Shown here: in pieces, positions 55,859 to 64,000 of the stretch
How positions within the stretch are numbered: the stretch's first letter is position 1
Layout: every line of letters begins with the position of its first letter
Origin: an uncultured Flavobacteriaceae bacterium
GTDB taxonomy: Bacteria > Bacteroidota > Bacteroidia > Flavobacteriales > Flavobacteriaceae
Direction: 5' to 3'
Length of the DNA stretch: 64,000 nucleotides
Assembly (NCBI GenBank): GCA_947500575.1
Contig: CANMSI010000002.1
Span: 682,001-746,000 of the forward strand
The notes under the pieces: model-generated
Seen by the model: only the letters and a program-made list of their open reading frames with translations
What the model was told of the DNA's origin: nothing
The model's database searches: none
Program-made: the position numbers and the translations under genes

Positions 55859-58777
55859 CTAATCTAAGAACGGTAAAATAATCCTTACTTCGGTACCCAT
55901 TGGATCCATTCCATTAAATAGGTCTTTAATTGTATATCCAACTTGAATGCCATATTTCTTCTGAAGAATTTTCAATCGCTTTTCAATAGTTTCTAAGGCA
56001 AATGATTTATGAACATTTCCCTTTGCACCTTGTATGGCAGCGGCCTTTTGGCGACCTACTCCGTTATCAAGAATCACACATTCTATAAATTCCCCTTGTT
56101 TAACAAAGGATATTTTTAACTCCTTAGGACCCTCTTTGTGAAATAAGCCATGAACAATAGCATTTTCTACAAAGGGTTGAAGAATTAAAGATGGAATGCT
56201 TACATCTGTTATATGATTATGCTGAATACTGTATGCAAAGCTATCATCAAACCGCAACGCTTCCAATTTCAAGTACGTTTCTAAAAACTTAGTTTCTTTC
56301 GCTATTGGAATAAAGTTTTCATTAGAATAATGTAAGGTATTCCGAACCAGATAAGAAAACAAAACAATATAATCATACGAAGCATCTGTATCTTCTTGTA
56401 AAATTAGATCTTGAATAGAGTTCAATGCATTAAAAATAAAATGAGGATTCATTTGAGATCGCATTGCTTTTAGTTCTGTTTCAATAAGGTTCGATTTTAA
56501 ATGTTGCCGTTCTAGTTTCTCCGAAGCTCTCTTTTTAATACTGCGCATTCGCACACTAAAAATTAAAGCAATAATCATTGCTAGAATGGCAATACTTATT
56601 AAGAGAAACCACCATTGTTGCCAGTACGGTTTTTGCACTGTAAAGGAATATGAGAACGCATTATTAGTAACACATCGGTATTGGGTATTTAATTCTAAAT
56701 CATAGGTTCCAGGAGGTAAAAATTTGTAAGATATGCTTTGGTCAGTTGTTTTGGCTATCCGCCATTCGGTATCAAAACCCGATAGTTTGTAATTAATTAG
56801 TGTTTCTTTTTCATAAGAAATTCCTCTAAAATCCATGAAGACCACCAATTGATTCTGATTGTGCTTAAAATCTCCTTGTTTGCTTTCATCCACCTTCAAT
56901 CCTGAAACAACTACGGAATCAATAGTTATGGTATAGTTTACCTCTTTATCTTCAATAGCGATTGGCGTAGAAAACAATTGATCACTAGAGATGTACCAAA
57001 TTTTGTCTTTCATAACGGAAAAATCTCGCATAGACCCATCCGCAATACCTTCCGCAATGCCTAAGGTCTCAATCTTGTCTGTTGCAATATTGACGATTTG
57101 AAAACCTTCTTTGTGAAGAATATAAAGGGAATTTTTATCATTGTAAAACTTATGGATATAGTTACTTTCCAGTCCTTCAGCAACACCAATTTTTTTTACA
57201 ATCTCACCATCCTCAAAAACTAGGACTCCATAATTTTGGGTAGCACACCATAACTGATTACCCACGAGTAATAACTTATTTACCGCAATGGGTTCATCCT
57301 CGTATTTTAGCTCTTGTATTGCTCCCTTTGTTCCCATAACAAGTAATCGAGATAAGGTTGCAACATACAGGTTTTTAGTGACCTTATGAAAGGCAACCGT
57401 TTGGCAGCGTTCGTCTATTTGTTTTAAGGTATATAATGATCTTTGTGCGTCTTTCAGCTCCCAATGAGGTCCATCTAATAATCTATTTGGGTCTATTTTC
57501 GCAATCCCCTTTGAGGTGGCAACCAAAAGCGTATTTTCATCTACCTCATAGACATCTTTGATTGCTCCATAATTTATATATCGCTTGTAAAATAGCTTTG
57601 GAAATTCTTCATTTACAGCTACATTATTTTGCTCTAGGTGAAATATTTTGTCTGGTGTGGAACTAAAATCATCATCTAAAATTCTTGCATTTTCTTTATA
57701 ATGAAGCACTCCGTTTGTTGCATCAGTAAGAAAAACGTTGCCTTGTGAATCCGTTGCTATTCGCCTTAAATTAGTTCCAAGGTCAGAGAGATGATGCCTG
57801 CGCGTGCTTAATTGAGGTAATACTAAAACCCCTTTCCCAAAGGTACCTAATAAAATAAGCCCATTTTCTCCTTGCGCTACTTCCGAAATAAAAGTATCCT
57901 CAAAATAGGAAGCAGCAATGAACCATTCTTCGTTTTCTTTTCTAATTATGTCAATACCTCCTGATCTTGAAGTCCCCCAAATTTCATTTTCCGAGATTTG
58001 AGTATAGCTGTAATTCCATGAACTTTTCAATTTCTTATTGTAGCGTTCAGAAAGCTGTTTAGCAATGTCTATGGATCTAACAATCTTATTATTCATTAAA
58101 AGATTGTTTTGATTTGAAATACTTGAGGTAGATAAGTGAGAGCTTGTTTTTATAGGTTGTACGCTATCCCCATTTAATACTAAGACGTTTTCTGAATTAT
58201 TTTGGGTAAATACAATGCGACCGTCAATTAAAACATTGACGCCTAGCACCTGATTTTCTTCTGAAAAATACAGTTCTCGCATGTCTTCTTGGATAAAAAA
58301 ACAACCATTTGAAGCAAAAATTAAGCGGTCTTTCTTATCAAAGACCATAGAAATTCGATCATTGATAAACTGTGAAGGTATTTGTTTAAAAACTTCTAGC
58401 TTGTTCCCTACTATTCTTAATATTTGGCCTGCTAAGTTATAGCAGTACACTTCATTTTTGCTATTTGCGATTAAATCAAACACTTCAAATCCCTTCTGAT
58501 CTTTAGCATTAGGAATAACAGTCATTCTTCCATGCTTATATTGATATAGCCCTTCATTAGTAGCGACATATAACTTTTTGTCTTGGGTTTGAAGAATAGA
58601 ATAGACCTCCGTATTTTCAAGTTCAGCTTGCCCAAGCACAAAAAAACTAGGGTTTTGTGCTAAGAGGGACGTACTTAATAGCAATGTTATAAGTACACAC
58701 AAAAAATAGGATTTCAATTTTTTATCGAACACTTTTAGGAATCTAAGATTAACTGAGCGCCAGTTCAAATTCGGCAT
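55859..58777 (-). CDS. Beta-propeller sensor histidine kinase (LytS-type, Y_Y_Y architecture)
   Basis: A 972-residue sensor. A signal peptide/anchor lies at about 26-41 (FLCVLITLLLSTSLLAQ). The periplasmic part is a two-component-regulator beta-propeller of repeated YVATNEGLYQYK- and WGTSRSGGID-type blades. This is followed by a Y_Y_Y domain (YKFLPPGTYDLELN), one helix (WWFLLISIAILAMIIALIF) and a cytoplasmic LytS kinase (MNPHFIFNALNSIQDLIL, LILQPFVENAIVHG, GVGRQKAAA). The ATG at 58777 overlaps the regulator gene by 29 bp; GTG at 58732 is an alternative that removes the overlap. Such proteins often sense oligosaccharides or other polymers in Bacteroidetes. Confidence 0.9.
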   Translation of the reverse strand: MPNLNWRSVNLRFLKVFDKKLKSYFLCVLITLLLSTSLLAQNPSFFVLGQAELENTEVYSILQTQDKKLYVATNEGLYQYKHGRMTVIPNAKDQKGFEVFDLIANSKNEVYCYNLAGQILRIVGNKLEVFKQIPSQFINDRISMVFDKKDRLIFASNGCFFIQEDMRELYFSEENQVLGVNVLIDGRIVFTQNNSENVLVLNGDSVQPIKTSSHLSTSSISNQNNLLMNNKIVRSIDIAKQLSERYNKKLKSSWNYSYTQISENEIWGTSRSGGIDIIRKENEEWFIAASYFEDTFISEVAQGENGLILLGTFGKGVLVLPQLSTRRHHLSDLGTNLRRIATDSQGNVFLTDATNGVLHYKENARILDDDFSSTPDKIFHLEQNNVAVNEEFPKLFYKRYINYGAIKDVYEVDENTLLVATSKGIAKIDPNRLLDGPHWELKDAQRSLYTLKQIDERCQTVAFHKVTKNLYVATLSRLLVMGTKGAIQELKYEDEPIAVNKLLLVGNQLWCATQNYGVLVFEDGEIVKKIGVAEGLESNYIHKFYNDKNSLYILHKEGFQIVNIATDKIETLGIAEGIADGSMRDFSVMKDKIWYISSDQLFSTPIAIEDKEVNYTITIDSVVVSGLKVDESKQGDFKHNQNQLVVFMDFRGISYEKETLINYKLSGFDTEWRIAKTTDQSISYKFLPPGTYDLELNTQYRCVTNNAFSYSFTVQKPYWQQWWFLLISIAILAMIIALIFSVRMRSIKKRASEKLERQHLKSNLIETELKAMRSQMNPHFIFNALNSIQDLILQEDTDASYDYIVLFSYLVRNTLHYSNENFIPIAKETKFLETYLKLEALRFDDSFAYSIQHNHITDVSIPSLILQPFVENAIVHGLFHKEGPKELKISFVKQGEFIECVILDNGVGRQKAAAIQGAKGNVHKSFALETIEKRLKILQKKYGIQVGYTIKDLFNGMDPMGTEVRIILPFLD

Positions 58778-59492
58778 AACGACTTCGGGATAATTTTGCT
58801 GTTAAGCCATTTTTTAAAAGAAGCGCCCCCTCTGTTCTATTTACAGTTTTGATACATTTTAAATTCACAATCCAACCTCTATGGCTTCTAAAAAACACAT
58901 TATTCTTGGGAAGTACCTCTTCAAAATACTTTAAATTTTTACTTGCAATAATAGATTTATTCATGGTTAGATGAAGTATAGAATAAGCGCCATCTGCTTC
59001 AATAGCTATCAATTCTTTCAAATTCAATACTCTTCTATTACCAAGTTCTGGTATCACAAGTTGTGTAAACTCCTTAGAGTTAATGGAATTAAGTAGTGTC
59101 TCGTACTTATTTAAACGATCCTTTTCTTCTAGTCGCAAGTGAAGCTTTTTCAATGCTTGTGAAAGTCGTTCTCTATCAATAGGTTTTACAAGATAATCAA
59201 TAGCACATAATTCAAAAGCCTGCATTACATAGGTATTGTATGCAGTAACGAATATAATTTCAAAATTAATTTCATCAAAAAAGCGTACCAATTCATACCC
59301 TGGACAATTGGGCATTTCAACATCTAGAAACACCACATCTGGTTCCAATTCTTTAATTCTGGCAACGGCAGATGTTACACTATTACATTCCGCAACAATG
59401 GCCACATCTTCTGTTTCTTTCCTCAACAAATTACTCAGCACCCTTCTTGCACGAGCTTCATCGTCTACCAGAATAGCTTTTATTGTTTCCAT
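58749..59492 (-). CDS. LytTR-family response regulator
   Basis: A 247-residue regulator with receiver domain (LVDDEARARRVL, phosphoacceptor in DVVFLDVEMPNCPGYEL, TAYNTYVMQAFEL, DYLVKPIDR) and a LytTR DNA-binding domain (about 145-245; VFFRSHRGWIVNLKCI). It precedes its sensor gene on the same transcript. The divergent neighbour is the Nudix-like lipoprotein, and serine hydrolases lie on both sides, so these are candidate targets. A -7-like CAAAGTTA (59498-59505) sits only 5 bp from the ATG. Confidence 0.93.
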   Translation of the reverse strand: METIKAILVDDEARARRVLSNLLRKETEDVAIVAECNSVTSAVARIKELEPDVVFLDVEMPNCPGYELVRFFDEINFEIIFVTAYNTYVMQAFELCAIDYLVKPIDRERLSQALKKLHLRLEEKDRLNKYETLLNSINSKEFTQLVIPELGNRRVLNLKELIAIEADGAYSILHLTMNKSIIASKNLKYFEEVLPKNNVFFRSHRGWIVNLKCIKTVNRTEGALLLKNGLTAKLSRSRYAEFELALS

Positions 59493-59497
59493 ATTCT

Positions 59498-59524
59498 CAA
59501 AGTTAACTTAATATTTATTATCAA
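59498..59524 (-). promoter_or_regulatory. Candidate promoter of the LytTR regulator, possibly leaderless
   Basis: On the minus strand TAACTTTG (59498-59505) matches TAnnTTTG; TTG (59522-59524) is 16 nt upstream, one less than the usual range. The box ends 5 nt before the ATG, so the transcript would start at or near the start codon. Confidence 0.3.
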
Positions 59525-59675
59525 GTTAAAACACTTTGCAGACTCCAGTTTAGGTTTATAATTGAAGTAGATAATGAGCTTTATAAACTCCATTTATAGT
59601 TTACAAATGGATTCTAAGCATATCTATCTCTTCCCATTATCATTGTTTTCACAAACATTAAATCGCTTAAAACTT

Positions 59676-60233
59676 ATGAAAAAGCTAGTATTTATTTTAT
59701 GTATCGCAAGTTTCTTTAACTGCAATCAGATGAAAGGGCAACATGAGGACCCTACACACAATTTTACTGTGAAACGGCTCATCATAATTAATGACAATAA
59801 TGAAATGCTAATGTGCAAAGAATCATACGTTTGGGCCACGCCCTCATTGGTATACAATGAACGTCAATATATAACAGAAGCCTTAGATAGTGTCGCAAAT
59901 GCCTATGGGGTAAAAATAAAAGATATTGAGCTACATGGACAGTTTAGTTATAAATATGACTACCATCCGCATGCTACCTTAAGAAATTACTATGTGGCAA
60001 AATATACCAGCGGTACACTAAAAACACCCAAAAATATGGATGGTGCTCAATGGATGCCTATCTCGGAGGCTATTGAAAAAACAACCGTTACTTCTATCAA
60101 AGAAATTACCAAACAAATTATAGAATTTCCAGATGTAGTATGGGGAGCTTCCTTTATGGTAAGTCGCACCGAAGGCGATCATCCCACAAAAATGGTTACC
60201 CCTTTTTATCCGTTGTTTAAAACAAAAGAATAA
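59676..60233 (+). CDS. Nudix-fold-like lipoprotein with degenerate Nudix box
   Basis: A 185-residue product from the ATG at 59676 (an upstream ATG at 59574 adds 34 residues before the signal peptide). The lipobox ASFFNC gives C16. The mature part has strands and a helix as in Nudix hydrolases (VKRLIIINDNNEMLMCKE, NYYVAKYTSGTL, DGAQWMPISEAIEKTTV). The Nudix-box helix reads YNERQYITEALDSVANAYGV and lacks the G-x5-E...RExxEExG pattern. Catalysis is doubtful; a secreted ligand-binding use of the fold is possible. It starts a run with the serine hydrolases (6 bp to the next gene). Confidence 0.7.
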   Translation: MKKLVFILCIASFFNCNQMKGQHEDPTHNFTVKRLIIINDNNEMLMCKESYVWATPSLVYNERQYITEALDSVANAYGVKIKDIELHGQFSYKYDYHPHATLRNYYVAKYTSGTLKTPKNMDGAQWMPISEAIEKTTVTSIKEITKQIIEFPDVVWGASFMVSRTEGDHPTKMVTPFYPLFKTKE

Positions 60234-60239
60234 CTGTAA

Positions 60240-61691
60240 ATGAATTTAATATTAAAAAGAACACTACAACTTTCTTTCGTTTTTGTATTTCTGTCTAGTT
60301 GTAAAGCGCAAAATGCAACTATATTTAATAGTAGTGCGATTGAAAACGGGCTTGTTCCGAAATTTTATATTGATGAGGGCCCTGAGTCTACCTATGCCAT
60401 TTTAGACCGTTTAAACCATTACAAAGTCCCTGGTATTAGTATTGGGATATTTGAAAATAATAAAGTAGTGTTTATGAAGGGCTATGGTTTTAAAAATAGT
60501 AAAACCAAAGAACGCGTAGATACAGAAACAAAGTTTCAAATAGCGTCCTTAGGAAAAGCGGTCACTGCCTTGGGTATTTTTAAATTAATAGCGAAGTACG
60601 ATTTAGACATTCATGGTGACATAAATGAATATCTTAAAAATTGGCAAATTAATGATCCTAGATTCAGTACTAAAGAAAAGATAACCATTGCGAGACTATT
60701 AAGACATACTTCAGGAATAAAAAGCTTTGGTGGCTATGTTGGAATTAAACCAACAGAAAAAATAATTCCAATAAAAGATGTACTAGAAGGCAAAGAGGGT
60801 TTTCCAAAAATTGAGCTCGACAGAATACCAGGTAGTAGTATGTCATACAGTAGTGGTTCTTTTGCTGTATTGCAATATATTATTGAAGAAGTTTCTATGC
60901 TCCCATTTGAAACATTCATGCAGCGTGAAGTTTTTGAACCATTGGGTATGACCCATAGCAGCTTTAATCAATTTCCATCAGGGAATGTTAGTCTTGCTCA
61001 TACCTTTAACGGAAAACCTAACCCTAATAAATGGCTTGTACATCCTGCAATGGCTGCTGGTGGCTTATGGACCACTCCATCTGACCTCTGTAAATTTCTA
61101 ATTGCAATCAACACCTCCTACCAAGGGGAAGAGGACACTATAATTTCTCAGCAAATGGCACTGAAAATGCTAGAAACTGGAAAAGGATGGGGACTTGGTG
61201 TTGGTCTAAGAGGAACCGATGAAAATGCGATGTTTTTTCACGGAGGATCAAATCCAGGTGGATTCTGTGCCCTAATGATATCAGGGTATCAGCGTGGCAT
61301 TGGAATCGTAATTCTCAATAATGGCGAAGGAGGAAATCCTATTCGAGACGAAATTGCTGGTGCGTTTTCCAAGTATTATAATTTTAATTATACAGCACCC
61401 AAGGTATATAAGACCGTTGAAATCAAAAAAAGTGAATTAGAAAAATATGTGGGTAGATATCAATGGAAAGAACGTGCTAAGTACTTTTTGAATATCACCA
61501 TCGATGATAAAGATAATATCATTTTATCAGATGAAAATGATGGTGGGATCTACACTTTTGTGCCCATTACAAATGGGCGGTTCTTAGATGTGAAAGAAGA
61601 AACCATCATTTCTTTTACTAAAGATCCCGCCTCAAACAAGGTCATTGGTATAGACTATGATGGGAGTTATATCTTTTATAAAGTAAAATAA
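60240..61691 (+). CDS. Class C beta-lactamase-like serine hydrolase lipoprotein
   Basis: A 483-residue lipoprotein (LSSC, C21). S103-LG-K106 is the nucleophile motif. YSSGSFAVLQYI provides the Tyr/Ser motif and FHGGSNPGGF the third. A C-terminal beta-rich domain (about 395-483; YVGRYQWKERAKYFLNI) resembles DUF3471. The ATG is 6 bp after the Nudix-like gene, and the next serine hydrolase starts 1 bp after its stop, so the three are an operon. An exported esterase/peptidase role is likely; the substrate is unknown. Confidence 0.9.
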   Translation: MNLILKRTLQLSFVFVFLSSCKAQNATIFNSSAIENGLVPKFYIDEGPESTYAILDRLNHYKVPGISIGIFENNKVVFMKGYGFKNSKTKERVDTETKFQIASLGKAVTALGIFKLIAKYDLDIHGDINEYLKNWQINDPRFSTKEKITIARLLRHTSGIKSFGGYVGIKPTEKIIPIKDVLEGKEGFPKIELDRIPGSSMSYSSGSFAVLQYIIEEVSMLPFETFMQREVFEPLGMTHSSFNQFPSGNVSLAHTFNGKPNPNKWLVHPAMAAGGLWTTPSDLCKFLIAINTSYQGEEDTIISQQMALKMLETGKGWGLGVGLRGTDENAMFFHGGSNPGGFCALMISGYQRGIGIVILNNGEGGNPIRDEIAGAFSKYYNFNYTAPKVYKTVEIKKSELEKYVGRYQWKERAKYFLNITIDDKDNIILSDENDGGIYTFVPITNGRFLDVKEETIISFTKDPASNKVIGIDYDGSYIFYKVK

Positions 61692-61692
61692 A

Positions 61693-63219
61693 ATGAGATT
61701 TGAAATAGTATTTTTTTACCTCTTGTTAATAACATACGGTTGTTCACCTTCTAAAAATATCGTTGTACATGAAACTAAAGAAAATAAACTAGGGGCCCAT
61801 GAAAAACTGAATTACTTTCTTAAAATAGCAGACTCGCTCCGCATCAAAGCAAATGTTCCTGGTGTTGGCATAGCCATAGTTCATGACCATGAAATACTAT
61901 ATACAGGTGGCTTAGGTTATCGTAATATTAAAAAGAAGTTACCAGTTACTAAAAATACCCTATTTGCCATTGGTTCCACTACAAAGGCATTTACAGGTGT
62001 TCTGGCGGCAAAGTTAGTAGAAAAAGACCTCTTAGAATGGGATGAACCCATTATTAACCATTTTAAGGATTTGAAGTTAAAAGAGGACTACATAACCAAA
62101 AGTCTAACCATTGAAGATGCATTAACGCACATTTCAGGGCTTGGACGGTATGATCATATTTGGAAAGGAAGTAAAATTACTAAAGATCAAATTCTTGATA
62201 CGCTAAAGTACTTGGATTTTCATAACAGTTTCCGGCAAAAAAAGAACTACAACAATTTAATGTATTTAATTGCCGGTGCTACAACAGAACATATTTCAAA
62301 TAAAACTTGGGACACCCAACTCAAAGAAAACATATTTGAACCATTACAAATGAAAAATTCATTTAGTGATTACAATGGATTTATAAATTATAATGAAAAA
62401 TCAATCGGTTATAAAGCAGACGGAACCACATCCATTCCACATTTAGATATTGATAATATGGGACCTGCCGGCTCTATAAGCAGTACCCCCATTGATATCG
62501 CCAATTGGCTTAAAATGTTAGTAAATAAAGGAATATTTAACCAATTACAGTTTCTTCATTCTAGGGAATATAACTTTATCACCAATCCAAATACGAGAAT
62601 CACGAATTATATAAATCCTACAACTTTTGAATATTATGCTATTGGTTTTGGAGGGCGGATAGAAGATGGTATACAGATGCTAGCCCATGATGGTGGTATT
62701 GATGGGCAAAACGCCTACACTTTTTTAATTCCGTCCAAAGGATTTGGAATTTTCATTATGACCAATCAGATAAGTCAATATAAAAACCTTTTAGCTTTTT
62801 ATGCAGATAATATTTTTATAAAGAATAACTATGCCAGAGACTTTAAGCAAGAAGAGGTATTGGTAGCAAATGTTCAATTTTCTGTATTTGAGGGGCTTTT
62901 AGCAACAAAATCTAAAACGGAAGCATTGACCTATTATTACCAATTAAAAAATAGAAAATTTGAAGATCAAATGAACGCTTTGGGTTATTACTACTTAAGA
63001 GAAAACAAATTAGATACAGCTTTAATGCTTTTAGAACTAAATGCAGAGGAAAACCCAGCATCTTTTAATGCATTTGACAGTCTAGGGGAAGCTTTCTTTC
63101 TAAAAAAACAATATGCTCAAGCCTATAAACATTATAGGAAATCTTTGGAACTAAATAAAGATAACGGAAATGCAAGAGCCATGATTTTAAAAATTAGCAA
63201 ACTAATAAATGAAAACTAG
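61693..63219 (+). CDS. Serine hydrolase lipoprotein with C-terminal TPR repeats
   Basis: A 508-residue lipoprotein (ITYGC, C17). The catalytic part has S95-TT-K98, YNNLMYLIAGATTEH and AHDGGIDGQ. Residues about 400-508 form TPR-like helical pairs (ALGYYYLRENKLDTALMLLELNAEENP, AFDSLGEAFFLKKQYAQAYKHYRKSLELN in outline), a layout known for some Bacteroidetes members. TPRs usually mediate protein contacts. It starts 1 bp after the previous stop. Confidence 0.9.
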   Translation: MRFEIVFFYLLLITYGCSPSKNIVVHETKENKLGAHEKLNYFLKIADSLRIKANVPGVGIAIVHDHEILYTGGLGYRNIKKKLPVTKNTLFAIGSTTKAFTGVLAAKLVEKDLLEWDEPIINHFKDLKLKEDYITKSLTIEDALTHISGLGRYDHIWKGSKITKDQILDTLKYLDFHNSFRQKKNYNNLMYLIAGATTEHISNKTWDTQLKENIFEPLQMKNSFSDYNGFINYNEKSIGYKADGTTSIPHLDIDNMGPAGSISSTPIDIANWLKMLVNKGIFNQLQFLHSREYNFITNPNTRITNYINPTTFEYYAIGFGGRIEDGIQMLAHDGGIDGQNAYTFLIPSKGFGIFIMTNQISQYKNLLAFYADNIFIKNNYARDFKQEEVLVANVQFSVFEGLLATKSKTEALTYYYQLKNRKFEDQMNALGYYYLRENKLDTALMLLELNAEENPASFNAFDSLGEAFFLKKQYAQAYKHYRKSLELNKDNGNARAMILKISKLINEN

Positions 63220-63226
63220 AAACAAA

Positions 63227-64000
63227 ATGAATTATAAAATAACGACGCTAATCATATGGCTAGGCTTTTGTAATTGTATGTTCTATGCCCAAGAACTACA
63301 AAAAGAGGTTTTGTTAATTGGCACTATGCACGAAGTTCCAAAAATTATAAAAAATGCTTACAAACCCTTATACAAACAAGCCCTAAAGTACCAACCAGAA
63401 GCTATTTACGTAGAGACCGCAATGCCCAATGATAGTTTAAGTTGGGAATATTTGAAAAATGGGTATTCAAAAATTCAGCAACGATTTTATCAAAAATCTG
63501 ATTCTTTAAAAACGCATTATCCATACAATGAAAAACTATTGAATAAACTGCTAACCAAAGATTTAAAAGATTTAACCAAAGAGGAAATAACAACCATGCG
63601 CCTTTCCTTTGGATCTCTAAGAGACTGGCCAAATTATCAGTTTTACAGCTACTTACTCACCTACGGAATTAACGGTTTTAAAAAGCCCACTAGAATTGAA
63701 AATTATGACATTACAGCCAAACTTGCCATCGCACTAAATCATAGAAAAGTGTTTGCAACAGATGATCAGCAAACCAATAAGGAGTATCATATCTATTGGC
63801 ATAAATGTGAAGCCGCTGCTAAAGAGAATGGGGATTATAAAAGACTACGGAAAATTGAAAAGAAAGAGGGAAGAGCCACCATTGTACCTTCTTTATTTGG
63901 AAGGAATGGATATTATACCAACTCTTTGAAATCTTTGAATAGATTACATACCATGTCATCTTTAAGATACATAGAAAAAAATAGTGCGGACTGTGATTTG
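63227..64000 (+). CDS. Exported GTxH-motif protein (TraB/DUF5694-like), cut by window end
   Basis: The frame is open from the ATG at 63227 to the last base (258 codons, no stop). A signal peptide (to MFYAQ) precedes EVLLIGTMHEVPK and QPEAIYVETAMPND. The GTxH and Y-x-E-T pair is the pattern of TraB/ChaN/EreA-type and DUF5694 proteins, whose metal-binding His/Glu lie in these motifs. The remainder is helical and charged. It is 7 bp downstream of the TPR serine hydrolase and likely in the same operon. The 3' end is outside the window. Confidence 0.6.
   Translation, partial: MNYKITTLIIWLGFCNCMFYAQELQKEVLLIGTMHEVPKIIKNAYKPLYKQALKYQPEAIYVETAMPNDSLSWEYLKNGYSKIQQRFYQKSDSLKTHYPYNEKLLNKLLTKDLKDLTKEEITTMRLSFGSLRDWPNYQFYSYLLTYGINGFKKPTRIENYDITAKLAIALNHRKVFATDDQQTNKEYHIYWHKCEAAAKENGDYKRLRKIEKKEGRATIVPSLFGRNGYYTNSLKSLNRLHTMSSLRYIEKNSADCDL

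Noticed and set aside
1-64000. CRISPR arrays, rRNA operons, insertion sequences, classical defence systems
   Set aside because: No regularly spaced repeats, rRNA sequence, transposase, restriction-modification or Cas genes were seen on either strand.

Overview
The window is AT-rich DNA from a member of the Bacteroidota, most likely a marine Flavobacteriaceae species. Several things point there: the lolA - lptF/G-like permease - ribBA order; proteins of the DUF4251 family; LytS/LytTR sensor-regulator pairs; many Sec-exported beta-barrels and small lipoproteins; and a textbook Bacteroidetes promoter (TTG - 21 nt - TATATTTG) in front of the tRNA-Ser gene. The genus cannot be named from the sequence alone.

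Layout. 1-6.3 kb: envelope and housekeeping genes (end of lolA, LptF/G permease, ribBA with a degenerate second domain, DegT aminotransferase, nitroreductase, TauE/SafE permease). 6.3-8.7 kb: tRNA-Ser(UGA), a second copy of its 3' end fused to a terminator, two orphan genes and 650 bp of hairpin-rich debris, which looks like a small variable locus. 8.7-14 kb: lipoprotein, tandem universal stress protein, pta-ackA. 14-24.6 kb: a ten-gene minus-strand operon with a Spy-like protein, Dcu transporter, aspartase, periplasmic asparaginase, SdhCAB, porin, TRIC-type channel and PagL-like barrel. 24.8-31.2 kb: DUF4251 protein with a tiny membrane peptide, two more lipoproteins of the 8.7-kb family, a LytS/LytTR pair, GltS and an MBL hydrolase. 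31.3-38.5 kb: beta-barrel, BamA-like protein, NrfHA nitrite reductase and a CcsB-CcsA haem-ligation protein. 38.5-50.6 kb: an alginate-export-type porin, then an eight-gene minus-strand operon with a Spy-like protein, a periplasmic-binding-domain/TolC fusion, RND adaptor and pump, barrel, potassium channel, TerB-like protein and large barrel. 50.6-51.2 kb: a second copy of the tRNA-end/terminator module. 51.2-64 kb: ankyrin protein, membrane-anchored phosphatase, four class-C beta-lactamase-like serine hydrolases (one broken by a single-base frameshift), a beta-propeller LytS/LytTR system, a Nudix-like lipoprotein and an incomplete GTxH protein.

How the parts work together. The first half reads as a low-oxygen energy toolkit. 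Asparagine is deamidated in the periplasm, aspartate is taken up by Dcu, aspartase makes fumarate and SdhCAB can reduce it to succinate for export. Pta-AckA makes ATP from acetyl-CoA, and NrfHA respires nitrite to ammonium with haem attached by CcsBA. The second half is envelope-centred: efflux with an unusual outer-membrane fusion protein, and secreted or lipid-anchored hydrolases next to a membrane sensor.

Coordinates and motifs were read directly from the sequence. Family names rest on motif recognition without database searches, and physiological roles are inferred.
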